64,000 nt of DNA, from contig CM121341.1 of the NCBI GenBank assembly GCA_051530055.1, positions 1,736,001 to 1,800,000 of the forward strand, in the 5' to 3' direction. This document shows, piece by piece, positions 25,675 through 37,728 of the stretch (its first letter is position 1; every line of letters starts with the position of its first letter). The notes under the pieces were generated by a model. It saw only the letters and a list, made by a program, of their open reading frames with translations, was not told where the DNA came from and made no database searches. Both the position numbers and the translations under genes were made by a program. The DNA is from Neoechinorhynchus agilis (taxonomy: Eukaryota; Acanthocephala).

Positions 25675-27340
25675 TATTGATACGAACAGAGAAGCCACGT
25701 ACCTCTGGGTCTTCCTCGTGAGCGCTCGAGTTCTGATTTGTCAAACAAATGCGGTTGTTTATTTTGAAGAGGATTTCGGGTTCGGTCGGATGGGAACATC
25801 CGGTCAGACTGGGAGGTCCGTTCGTCGGTCGGGGTGAATGCCCGTTGAAGTGGGAATTGGCGGTTATTGTTTGTAGGAGATTTATTTGATTTTGGTTGGT
25901 TAATTGCTAGTTGTTGTCTTCCGTTATTTCCTTCGAATCAATTCGCATTTGTATGATTGAGCATTGGGGAGAAAGAATTGAGGTAGAGATTTGTGCGATG
26001 GGGCGACGCGAGTGTTGTAATGTGAGTAAAAGGAGAAATGTGCGGTAGAAATTGAGGCGGGAGAGAATAAAGGCTTTTGAGTGCTTTTGAAAGATTGGAG
26101 AGAGGTGTTTTTCTAAGGGCAGGAGTTTGGAGGAGCAGATTGGAGTGCAGTTCTCTTGTGAAATGTATTAAGTTTTTAAATACTATCCAATTGTTCCTTC
26201 AAGTGGATTTGTATTCTCAATGGCGAATTGTAACACACTCGAGCTTTATTGAAGTCAACCTCGCGAATTTTCAAGGGCCGTGTGAAAAATAGATTTTCCA
26301 TGTAAAGAGAGATTACGCGAGATCGATTTGGTAAATGTGAAAATGTGTTGATCTCCCTTATCCTAGACCGTAAAGTGGGGATGTCCCGTCACATTGAGGA
26401 GCAGCGGAGGGAGAAAGGATCATTGCGCAATGGTCTGAGGATGAGGTTGGAGGTAGTTTTTTTAGTAGCCTTGTATTTGTGGATCTTAGTAAAGATTCTA
26501 TCGAGATGTGAGGAGTGGCGGGCAGGATATTTTACTAAGTGGACGAAGTCAAGGAGAGATAGTGATGTAGGAAGATTATTGGAATCACCAAGAATGGTTA
26601 GATGTTCAAGACCAAGAGAGTGAAGATTTGCTACCATTCTGCATGAGCGAAGTTTGAGAGAGTAAGGAGTTGAGGAAGTAAGGAAGGTCGGACGGAATCA
26701 AAATGGCCACTCCACCTCCCACGCGTTCGTCTCTGTAAGAGTGGAAGAAGTGTAGGCAGGAATAAAGGCGATGTCGGAATTGGAGGAGTGCAGCCATGAT
26801 TCCACAATGACCAGAATGTCTGCGTTGGCGGTAGTGGCTAAAAGCGGAAGATGATCTATTTTTGGTAACAGATTTCTTGTGTTAGTGAAAAGAATGGAGG
26901 GAAATAGCTGTTTTAAAGAGCTTGAAGGGGGATGTAGTTTGCGGGAGTTTACTGGTGAAAGAGCTGGTTGGATATGTTCCTGAACGGATTTCGAGCGAGT
27001 ATCAATGTTTGATTCTACCAATGTACAGTTAGGACTTTCGGATGTGTCCAAAAATTTACATTTGAGTTCTGAGGGTAGGTTTTGGCTTGTGATAAATTAG
27101 TGGAAGGGGAAAGAATACGATTATGCATAGGAGAATGATGGATGAAGTTCACAGTTTGAAGTGAGCGATCTGGGTATATTCGGTATGGTAGGGAGGAATT
27201 GACAAGAAGCGCTTTTGAAGGAAGGAGTTGGTGTTCGGTAGATGGAAAGTGATTCTGAGTTCACGAGGACGAGAGTTATTGAAGTTTTTGTTAAGGAAAG
27301 AGAGAGAAGGATCCGGGAAAGAGTTGCCGACAGACAATAT
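25675..27340 (-). mobile_element. Decayed non-LTR retrotransposon (LINE) with endonuclease domain
   Basis: Reading on the minus strand, 27337-27149 holds an ORF1-like end (FNNSRPRELRITFHLPNTNS). 27051-26698 encodes the start of an endonuclease/exonuclease/phosphatase domain (FTNTRNLLPKIDHLPLLATT, then ADILVIVESWLHSS). 26797-26606 continues with RDERVGGGVAILIPSDLP. 26637-26389 has the end of the fold (LTILGDSNN, LVKYPARHSSHLDRI). The pieces lie in different frames, so the gene is broken. No reverse transcriptase is visible between 26389 and the end, so the element is internally deleted. The final ~200 bp (25675-25880) is repeated at the right edge of the window (63836-64000). The fold cleaves target DNA in such elements. 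Confidence 0.75.
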
Positions 27341-28208
27341 TAAGGTGATGAATGCAGTGTTTCTGAAGGTCTAATTTGGATAATATTGGGATTTCGGGGA
27401 TACCTGGGAGGAAGATGTTATGTGTAGGTCCGTGAGGTACCAAGCGAGAGACCCATTGGAACTTTCCCTTGCCGAAGCATTGCTTATCTCAAAAGGGGTT
27501 AAAAAGTGGGATTGGTACTCGTATGGAGGAGACGGCCAAAGTGAGACGTTTTAGGCTGCTTCATGAAAGGGACAAGTTAGCCTCCTCTATAACCCAGTTC
27601 TAATTACCTTTGTAGATCGCGTGTTTTTTTCAGGACCCTGAATAAGAAGTAAAACTCCGAAACATCAGTCAAAAATAAGCATTTGTTTTCAATCGCTTAA
27701 CCTGCTTAAATAAGGACATTAGAAAAGAAAACACCCGATGAGGAATCAGTTGACAATCCACCAACTTTTTTAGATGCAAAAACTGTTTAAAATTCCTAGA
27801 AGATAGGCAAACAAGCATCAACCTCTATGGCTATTAGTCTATGGGAGTCTCGATTTCTCAAAATTTGCAGTGTAAACTTTTCGAACTTATTGAATGGATA
27901 CATTATTCAATCAGTTATTTTTGACGAATAGCAAGTACGCTATGATGGTATCAGCTCGAGCTTTTATTCAAGCGTTAAATGCCTGTATAAAAGCTGAATA
28001 CTAAGGTCAAAAATTGCCTATTATATTTATAATTTTCTTAATGTTGTGTCCGATTCAAACCGTCTTCATCAATTTTTCCCTTTTTGAAAACTGTTAATAT
28101 TTCCCACCGTATCAATGTTGTGAAAGTCTTAAAAAAGGCCAATGTTGCTTCCCTTTGGTAAGAAACTCCTCATTAAAATCTAGACGGATTGCTTATTATT
28201 ACCATCAC
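27341..28208. other. Intergenic spacer with a dispersed repeat
   Basis: No gene is seen. Bases about 27621-27775 match about 49189-49335 in the same orientation (TTTTTTTCAGGACCCTGAATAAGAA, quoted in part, then CTCCGAAA and CAGTCGACAATCCA-like boxes). The remainder is the 3' flank of the F-spondin-like gene. Confidence 0.5.
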
Positions 28209-31200
28209 TTAGCACAGTTGCACTTCTCTCAAAGGAGGGCACTTTATACCGCCGTTCATTGCTCGTTGGACAATTTTTCTCGTCCTTTGCTTCTGTCTAT
28301 TCATCCCAACGACTTGACATTGCGACCAATCATTCCAATCGCTAACTACACAATTTATAGTTTCTAAACTCCAAAATCCGTGTATTATGTTTTTAACAAA
28401 ATACCTTCGCTTACCGCATGGTTTTGTGGTACACTTTCTAACTTCTCTTTGAATTGGATCACATCGACCGTTTTCTAGTCGCCTTTTACGTGTTTCAACT
28501 CCATCTCCACATCCGACACTGCATTTGGACCATTCGGACCATTTTCCATAAGTGCACTGATGTGAACCTTAGTTCAAAGAAAAGTTTTTTAAAACAATTT
28601 AACTCCTTTTTAATATGAACGAAAATCAAGCAATCTCTTTTGGCTCACGAAATGGGCAAAATATCCCTATAAACTTAATGAGCTAATGGGCATTCACAAA
28701 ATAACCCCCTTAATCGTTATTCTAAAATTAGAATAACTTGGCTTACCTGCTTTGCATTTGTTTTCACACAACTGTTTTGTTTCAAAATTATTTCCGTTTC
28801 CACGGCATCCTCCAAACCGAAACTGCAAACATTCGTTTTTATTTCTATTGTAGTAGTACCGACGGAGGTCGCTACGACAAGGTCGACCATCAGCCAATTC
28901 CAAATGGCAAACGTCTAAAGTGAAGTTATTCATACAAATCCAAAATGCGTTCTCTCTTCAATGTCGGTCAACTATCAGTGTTCGTCAAAATGAACAATGA
29001 CTAACGAATTCTGCTTTAAGGTTTGTCTGACCATGCTGTGCTTTAAAAGAACACAAATCGCGAAAGGTATTTACCTTCTACTTGACATCCATCTTCAGAT
29101 TTACAAATCTTTTCCTCAATCAAGACTTCATTACAGCCTTCATTGCGAATGTATTTTCTAAATCGTCTACTCGTGCCATATCCACATAAATTTGAACACG
29201 GCGACCAATCTGACCACTCGGTCAAAACACATCTACACATTTCAAAACAATACCGAATTTTAAGAAAATTTATGCGTCCACACTCACCCCTCGTTTCCTT
29301 CACATTTTCCAATGCAAAGTCGCTTTGTTCTTAGGCGCTCAGTGCAACCTGCTTTGATAGCCATCGGACTATCAATATAATGCCTCACTTTTGTCTCATA
29401 TCCATATCCACATGAGCTGCTGCATTGAGACCAGGGCGTCCATTCACTCGTTTCGCATCGGGGATCGCTTAGCTTTGGTGATTTTACTTCATCTTTGTCA
29501 CATTCGAACGGCTTGAATTCGGCTAGATTTAAATGAAGATCCGCAATGACTTCTGATGTTTGGTTTTGGATCGTAATTGCTTCAACCGGAACCTCAATAC
29601 TCGATTTCCATTCACACTTAGCTTCATCGCATAAATCGATGCTAGGAGATGCTATCAAAATGCGTGAAAGAGAATGTTTAAGCCATGGAAACTCACCGGC
29701 GAAAAGTAAATGAGTAGGAAGTAGGGCTGATCTTAACGTAGAATCAGTAAACTTGGCGTAAAGAATATGTTAAATTTTCTGAAAAGGTTCTATGCGCTTT
29801 GGGGCACCAACGGAATATGGGAATTCTGTAAAAGATTTCTTGTCATGAACGACATAATTATGAAGGAATTAGTGTGATATTTAGAAAGCCGACTGCGTCT
29901 TTTATCTCAAAAAGAGTTAAATTTTACCGAAAGTGGATTAAATGATGTAAAAAATCAGGCGATGAAATACAGAAATTTTGTAGGATCATAAAGGATAAGA
30001 AAACGAGTGAATATTACGACAAAAGGAAACGCCATCTAAACTACGCCCAAAGATAGCTGATTCCACAATATCGTCAAATAACGGAAATTGCTTGTAGCGT
30101 CCAAATCCACAATTATTTGATTTCCGTACCCATTTATTGGAAATCCTTGTTCTTCTTTGAACATATATACATGATTTTTTCTGTTCTGTAATTAAAAATA
30201 AAACCCATAAATATATAAATGAAAATACCTTTGAAGACCTCAATTCATTCGATAAGTCGTTTATATCGCCTTTGAGAAGATAATTTTGTACTACTTGTGA
30301 TCTTGTACTTAATCCGTTAAAATCTTTATTGTGGACAACAAACAAGATATCTGAGAATTCGGTCTCTTGGCTTAGATTTAACTTTATAGGTACATCCGCC
30401 AATATGACTCGATACTTAGCTGTTCCACATGGACAACACGATTTTTCGCTTCGAGTGCTTCTAAATCGTTCATCGCATAGTTCAACTTGATAAGTAGTGG
30501 CACTACAATCTGGATCGAATTGTTGATTAACGTAAGATCGTTGTCGCTTTCTTATCATTTGACCGTTGTTTTCAAAACATTTTGACCATGGCGTCCATGG
30601 ATGTAGGGCACATTTGGAGGTCGTTGGTGATTCTAAATATGCTTATTCAGATATATATTTTTTAGTATTTTCTCGCTTTCTTTTTAATATTTGAGAATGT
30701 TCATTTCTTACAAGCCATTTTTTCAATCCATAAAAGTTTCGATGGGAGAATCCAGCATTCCCTTTCTGAATCGCTGATTCTCCGACGAAAAAAGTAGGTT
30801 GCCCTGGGGTCCTATTTTGTTGTTGCGACTAACCATTTTGCAATCTTGGCTAAAAATTGTGCCGTGCTTGGTCAGACGGCACCAATTGCCTCAATGGTGG
30901 GAGGTTGGAAAATGTAGAGCTACGGATCGAGGTATTTGTATTTCTCTTTTTTTCATTGCTGTTTTCGACACATCACCGGCCCTTGAAACTGCAAGGGACA
31001 AGTTGCTCTCAGCAATCGCTTTCGGGTAGGTTAAATTTCAGGGAGACGGTCTCTTTCCCACAGAACTGTTGATGCGCCGCCCGGTCTAATGTTTTATTGC
31101 GTAGAAATTCTAGTTAAATCTGATATTTAAACGCCTGTGAACATAAAAGGGTTTTAAATTAGGACGACATTACCTAGGGATTTGAAATAAGAAAAATGCT

Positions 31201-34200
31201 TCCAGCAACACTGCCCAAAACCGGGTAATAAAACGATCGATTCAATGATCCCGGTCCGCATTAATCACCTTTTGCGCTATTAACAATATGCAAAGCACAA
31301 GCTTGTTGGCATTGTTCTTTTGAGAAGAAATTATTCGCGTTTCCGTTACAGCCTCCGAAATAAAACATGGTGCATTTCCCTGTAGTCGAATCAAAATAAT
31401 ATCTAGTTAGATTTCGTTTACACAATCCCGGTTCCACTATCAAGAGACAGTCGTCTAAATATTTTTCGATGTTTATCTTCCAAGATTCTTTAAAAGCAAA
31501 CCTTGAGACCTTTTTATATGTTCTTCATCTCTTATACAGTTTCCTTTGCACGGTTGAGTTTGTTCTAATTCTTCACCACAAAATCCAAGTGCAAGCGGTT
31601 TAGACTTGTAAAATCTGTATCGGCTCATGACTCCATCTCCACACCCAGCACTACAAGCGGACCAAGGGGACCAAGGTGTAGTTACGCATCTTGAATCGGC
31701 CCCACTAGCTAAATACCCAATCACAGATTTAAAATGTCGAATATCGTTATTTTTCGGACTTACATGTTCGACCAAGAAGCAGAATATCGCAAACGTTCTC
31801 ACATTCCTCAACGGTTCTGAAATTATTTTCATTTCCATCACATCCACTGTATTGAAAATGTGTACACTTTCGAAGATCGAAATCGAGATAATATCGAGTT
31901 GTGAACTCTTTACATTTTCCAACCTCTTTTGGTTGCATGCAAATTCCTTTTATTAAAACACAATATTTTTCATTTCATAAAATCGTACTTAACTTTTCTT
32001 TTCAAACATATCCAGCTTCAGTCCACTCTCGCAATCTGTCCCATTTCCAACACATGATCGTTTTTCTATTGTTTTAACGTCTTCGCATTCTCCCTCTTTT
32101 TTTAAGAAACTTCTTTTTCGTTCCATTATACCCATTCCGCATTCAACGGAACATGGAGACCATTCGGACCAGTCGCTCATCTGACACCTAAAGAAGAATT
32201 ATGATTAAATCTGATAGTGATTGGCATAATTATTTAAGAACTATGGTCATTCTCGTTCAAACGGATCGAAATCGAGTATAAAAATTCCGGTTACTCTTTT
32301 GCACCCTTAAATCCAAAATCATACCTTCCATCAACTGGCGTAAATCCAGGTCTACAAGACAGCGTGGAGAAACAACTCCTCCTTTGTATCAGCTCCTCGT
32401 TACATTTAAAACGTCGAACAGTTCGGTCATTGATGGCATATGTCCTTGATCTAACTTGATACCCATTTCCACAGATAGACGAGCATTCCGTCCATTGTGA
32501 CCATTCGTTTAAAGGGCAATTCGGATCCTTTTGGTCATCTTAGATAAACATTTCTAGCGGTTATAAAGGGCAATAAATTATCTACCAATCAGTTTCATCG
32601 CATGAGGTTTTCGTTTAGTGCGTAAAGACTTTGACATGGATTTTCCCATTTTATTCATTCTCATTTTTTCATCCAGCTTCTCGTCAAAACTTAAATCAGT
32701 TTCCACCTTCGGGTCCTTCACACCAAAAGGACACTGCACGTTCCTCGTTTGCTTCAGTGTTAGTGACAATATTGCCATTGGTGGAATCTTTGTACCTTCG
32801 CGCCGTGAGATTAGCGCACTAGAAAACATTTTGAGCTCGCAGCTTTCCACTAACCTGGTTTATAAAATGGAGATAAAGGACTATCTGGATTTGATGATGT
32901 AATCATCTTTATTGCTGCTCTTGGAGTAGTAGGCCGTTTGTTTCCAACGTAGGTAAGACCATCGTCCACTCCGGCATCGATAGGCTGCAACAATATCGAT
33001 TGGCTTCTGATCCATGTGCAATTGGATGCACAAAGGTCAACGCTGTCGATTCCTTGATGCTTTTTGCTGTAATGAATCCTAAAATGAATGAAACAATGAC
33101 TTACCTGTGAACCAATCGGGGCTTGGACCGATCATTGTAGCCAGTGAAAGTAGTGGATGCGATGAAGAAGTACTGAACGTTGTCTTTGCTTCGTCGTACA
33201 AAGCTGTTGTCCAGAGACCTTTCATACTTATCATATCGCGAATATAACCAAAGGATGACTAGATCGAATCGATTAATTGATATCGAAGAAGATGAATTAT
33301 TTATCGAAACAGAAAAATAGTTCATATCAGATTGAAACTGTGGTCTTTTTATTTAAAGCTGGAAATTAACCAAATTTCAACGTCTAAATGCTTGTTTCAT
33401 AAAATTTAAAATCGTTCCATTAGATACTTTTCCGAATAGATCAATAAAGAGTTTTAGCGGCGTTTTATAGTATATAACAATTTTAGAGATGAGTAAAAAT
33501 GTTCGAGTGAATGAAAACTGAAGATCGCTTGCTCAATGCGGTGTTGACTCGTTAAAAAGATTTTAAAGAGCGAATCTCGAGCGTATTTTTACAAAATGTT
33601 AAATATTCTTGCTAAAGGACAAGAACAAAAGTTGTACTCACATGATTCATGATTTCTTGTTCCAGCACGGAACCGGAACCATATAACGCCATTTGCTTCA
33701 TTCCTTCACTTGAGTATCCACCAATTTTCCATACATGATATCCATAGGAATGCACAGCTCCAACGAAGTCTCCCCAATGAAGCAAAGACTCTATTAAAAA
33801 CAAATTTAGGGCACAATTACAATACACGATCACCAACCAGGCGGCCAGTCCTTTGGGTGGGTGACTTTAGACCACAATCCTTTAAAGGAAATCTCATACA
33901 ACGCTGACCCACAGGCGCAGCACTTGGGCTTTTCATTATTCATGCCTTGTGAAAGATAAGATTCAAGTTTCTCAAGAAATTATCTCACCACTTTCAGGAC
34001 AAATTCGCTTTGTAAGTCGTCCATCGTGAGCGAACCATAGTGATCCACGTAGGACAACTACTGCTTGAATAATAATACAAAGACCTCGGTCATCCGAAGC
34101 AGGAGATTGCCATTGCAGCGAAGCTGAATATGTTTGGACTTTGTAATTATTTTTGACTGCACCTGGGCATTTTTCGGATAGACTGTGATCTTTAGGATTC

Positions 34201-34542
34201 AGCTGATGGTATTTATTTTTAAATCCATTCGTATTAAAGTTTACTTACAATAAATACACCAGCAGGACGTGAGTTTAATTCATAAGAAGCGGATATCCGA
34301 AAAGACTCAAATTCTAGCATGTGCTCACTCACATCAGATACCGACAAGGTCACAGTGTAAGTCTTATTTGTTTCGAATCGGTCGGAATTGGCGTCGTCGA
34401 AATCCAAATGGAAACCATTGTCTCCACGTAAACGGCGGACGCGGAATTGATCAATATTCGAACATGGGATCTGGTCAATCTGAACGCTAGTATCTTCTGC
34501 CCAGCAGAATTGGCAAATTGAGAAAAGCAAGACGATTAACAT
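28209..34542 (-). CDS. F-spondin-like extracellular matrix protein with TSP1 and Kunitz modules
   Basis: I can place 19 minus-strand exons. Start ATG at 34542 with a signal peptide (MLIVLLFSICQFCWA). Exons 34542-34249 and 34202-33989 are a Reeler domain. Exons 33945-33838, 33790-33642, 33258-33105, 33052-32855 and 32795-32586 are Spondin_N (GLWSKVTHPKDWP, PSPDWFTGIDSVDLC). Then TSP1 at 32538-32325 and 32187-31994, Kunitz at 31946-31764, TSP1 at 31708-31502, Kunitz at 31454-31269, and TSP1 at the start of 30632-30229. That last exon, about 30185-30045 and 29651-29288 carry a second, degenerate spondin-like stretch (CGTAKYRV to SIDLCDEAKCEW), with another TSP1 at the end of 29651-29288. Next come TSP1 29232-29075, Kunitz 28914-28747, TSP1 28567-28415 and TSP1 28363-28209. 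Nearly all junctions keep phase. The join around 30045/29651 is unresolved. F-spondins guide axons and cells in the matrix. The three Kunitz P1 residues are K, K and R, predicting trypsin-like protease inhibition. Fusion of two tandem genes is an alternative. Confidence 0.88.
30640..31260. other. Large intron of the F-spondin-like gene with a GC-richer insert
   Basis: This intron separates exons 31454-31269 and 30632-30229 and is about ten times longer than its neighbours. About 30780-31090 is more GC-rich than the rest and may be an old insertion, but I find no protein domain or second copy in the window. Confidence 0.4.
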
Positions 34543-35720
34543 TTTACGGAAGCTGAACGAAAGTTGCAGCAATATCAGTTGTCTTAAGGGACCTGTCGCA
34601 TGCACGGGAAGTGTAAATAAGAAATCCAGAGGAATTCGCTGGCATAAAAAGCACAATATATGACAGATTCCGTGGGGAAGGAGCCGCTTCGATGAAATGC
34701 ATCCTTGTCATCGTTCTCTTAGAATGTTCTGCGACGGGATATCTTTTGTGAGATTCCCAATGTCAACTCTTTGCGCGGCTACGATCAGCCTGAGTTGTGC
34801 ATTTACTTTCTTTACGTCGCATAGTTCAAGTGGATGATACAACAATTGTAGGGAAATAGTCGATTAGGTCTCAAAAACAATTCTCTACCTATTAGATTTT
34901 GTAGCAGAAATATATCGTTAGTCCTCGGAATGGTTCACCTTATCAGAGACAAAATGACTTTTTTATATCAATGGCGTGAGCTTATGATGTCTTGATTCTA
35001 CAAAGCTTTTCTTTGTTGATTGAATAAATGATTTGATCACGGATGTTTTGCAATGCCACATATCCGAAAAAGCGTATCGTTAAATCCGCTTTATGATTTT
35101 CCCCGAGATTCGATTTCGATAAAATATGGATGAAGAATAATCCATAGCGATTTACTTGTCATTCCGCTTTTTCCTATCACGAATTTTCATTATTCAGTAA
35201 ACGGTTTTGCACATTTAACAGCGATTCACCAAAGTGCTCCTATTCTCATTTTGTCCCACAGTTGTCTTCAGCTAGTTAGAAACTTTATGTATTTACTACT
35301 CAATTCCTTCTCAGACTAACCGTTTAATTTTACAATTAAGAAGTGATTGATACCTTAAGTTCTACATTAGGCCGCAACGTATTGAAAATTGACTTTTGGT
35401 ATAGGTTTATTACACCACACGTCAATGATAGGCACGAGAATTTAAAACTAAATGCAGGCTTATAATTTTAATCGATCCCGGCGCTTACAAGTTATCCGTC
35501 ATGACGGAACCCACGGAAAAAGAGCGACGAGTTTTAAATGATCCTTAAGAGATACAATTGAAATCGTGTGTAATATGTCCCCTAATGAACAACATCAATT
35601 GAAAGTTTCTTAATCTAAATATCCACACGTCTCTACATTTCTGACTAAGTAATTTCTAAATTTACTACAGTTGTTCCTATCGTAATCGCCTCCCCTGCAC
35701 CACGATTAATCCAACAGACC
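34543..35720. other. Intergenic, 5' flank of the F-spondin-like gene
   Basis: No gene seen. The minus-strand promoter of the F-spondin-like gene should lie in the first few hundred bases. I recognise no specific element. Confidence 0.4.
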
Positions 35721-35879
35721 GTGAAACACTATCAAGTGTTAGATATTGTTGGAAAGTTCATAATTATAGATTATATAAATAGCGTGAATCGCTGCTTGAT
35801 TTTCCAGGCGCATGTCTTAATTAAATTTGACAAATACGACAATGAACCAGGCGAGCTTTTAGTCCCGCTCTTCGCAGCA

Positions 35880-36175
35880 GTCTATGTCGTTCGTGAATTG
35901 CTCGCTGAAGAAAATGGAATCTTCAGAATGGTCTTTAGTTTTTGCCGATTTCTCTCGAGATCATCAACCATTCGCTGGCTAGCCTTTTCCGAGCGTAATT
36001 GAAGTCTTCTGATCTCTTGACCTGAGTATCCATTCTGAGCCAACGTTTCATTGATTTCCTGAACCGTCAATCGTTCCGCATCTACTGATAATGAGCACGT
36101 CCGTACAGTCCGATGCATCTGAGCGTTGATCGTCTGTTTTATCACCCAAGGATTATGAGAATCTCGATGCATGAA
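35880..36175 (-). pseudogene. Penelope-like or related reverse transcriptase C-terminal fragment
   Basis: A 96-aa minus-strand frame reads INAQMHRTVRTCSLSVDAER, then INETLAQNGYSGQEIRRLQL and a short stretch ending LKTILKIPF. This is the pattern seen at the end of reverse transcriptases of Penelope-like elements (a CS...E.+.I...L..NGY segment followed by IPF/IPY just before the endonuclease). It is truncated on both sides and has no start signal. A GIY-YIG-like piece of the same element type lies just to the right but on the opposite strand. Confidence 0.5.
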
Positions 36176-36379
36176 GATGGCCTTCTTGCACGGCTTGCAC
36201 TACCAACTGTATTCGTTTAAATCATTGGCGTTGAAACAAAGATTCAGGGACGGCAGGTAATCCGCTGTCCCGGATAACTCTGATCCGCCCAGCCGAACCC
36301 ATCAAATTCAACCGGGACTTCATTCGCTTCACTCTCCTCTCTGTAGGTTTGCGTCGAATCATCACGAGGACGGGGGAAC

Positions 36380-36920
36380 ATCATGGAGCACCAAGCTCAT
36401 GCCCGAACGCACGCCAGGCAAGGACAGGAAAGGTCAATATGGTGGTGCTCGGTGTGGAGAGAACGCAACGTTGTGTATAAGATGACCTGCGAACGTTGCA
36501 AAAAGAAGGAAATGGCGTTATATCACATTCATTGGGGTCGGACGGAGCAGCGACCGCTGTACAAACGAGTTACACGGAACACGTTCGTAATGCGCTCAAC
36601 CCCAGTGCGCATGGGCAGAACACCATTCGCGGTGCCATCGGGATGGCGAGGTGAACCTCTCTACCGAAATCATTTATAAAGCCCCTTTCGGATTTAGCGA
36701 TAGCGGCGGTGATTTTGGGAGAACCACTAAAGGGATGATGGTAAGATGCTTTTTCCATTTCCACGTCCCATTGTATGTATCGGTCCTTCGATCGTCAATA
36801 CAATGTACATTGACTATCGTCACACATTCCAATCAAATAAGGCGGATTACAGACTAAAACGCAGAACAAAACCACTCCGATCTACCTTCTGGACCTGAAG
36901 AAGTCCGACGAGACGGACGA
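36380..36920 (+). pseudogene. Penelope-like element GIY-YIG endonuclease fragment
   Basis: The plus-strand frame at 36383-36679 contains RNVVYKMTCERCKKKE, then YHIHWGRTEQRPLYKRVTRN. This matches the NVVYKI-C-x2-C ... YIG-T-RPL--R---H signature of the GIY-YIG nuclease at the C-terminus of Penelope-like retroelements. YIG is degenerate (YHIHWG) and the expected His is lost (RN), so it is inactive. A tail at 36868-36920 (CTGAAGAAGTCCGACGAGAC) looks like the 3' end of such elements. Confidence 0.5.
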
Positions 36921-36924
36921 AATC

Positions 36925-37728
36925 TTATGAACGGGAATTAATAAATCAATCTCTTAATCATCAAACAATTCTTTTATTGAACGTAGAAGATAGTTTATTT
37001 CGAATATTAATTTATCGAGATTAAACGAAGATGTTCGAGCCAGCTGGATGAAGACGCTTAATCCAATAACAGGTATTTTACATAAAATTTAATTGGAAAA
37101 ATGCCTTTACTATTTTAAATACTCATTTCGGCGTAATTTTAGAAACGTTTTTAGATCACCAAGCACACAATCTTAGTGAACAAATCCCGGGTCATTAAAA
37201 TATTTTCTTTAACCAAATCAGTGTTTCCAGTACCGACAAAAGTGCAAACTTATCAAGCTTTTTATACTTCCAAAATGAACAATAACGAGCATTAAAGAGG
37301 TAGGGGGAAATCTTCAACAATATTTCACTTTCGGTCAACTATAAACAAAAGTAGTATTGCGGATTGGATAGATTCGACACAACCACAGTGCATATATTAT
37401 AATAAATTCATTCTTCATCTAACTATTCGATCCATCAACAAACAAATATTCATTATATCTTCCAACAAAGAAAGGAGTAGGAAAAGTAAAATAAATATGT
37501 AAAAGTTTCGACAGTTGCTGCAACAAAAAACATAAATTTTTTATTCGTGCAGCAGCAGAAGCATCGGGCACTATAAAGTAAAGATGCAATGTACTTATTT
37601 GTTACAAACAAACAATACTGCGGCTTTCGTTCGTAATTCGAGAAAAATTAAGTGATCAAAAAGTGGTAAAGCAAAACCCTTTGAACACCTCACCACAAAA
37701 CTCAGCAGGTATTTTAAACGCACTCAAT
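36925..37728. other. Intergenic
   Basis: AT-rich. It holds the 3' flank of the minus-strand gene that ends at 37729. No gene or repeat recognised. Confidence 0.4.

Noticed and set aside
28155-28367. 70-aa plus-strand frame at the 3' end of the F-spondin-like gene
   Set aside because: It lies opposite the last TSP1 exon (28209-28363 minus), which has clear homology (NCVVSDWNDWSQC).
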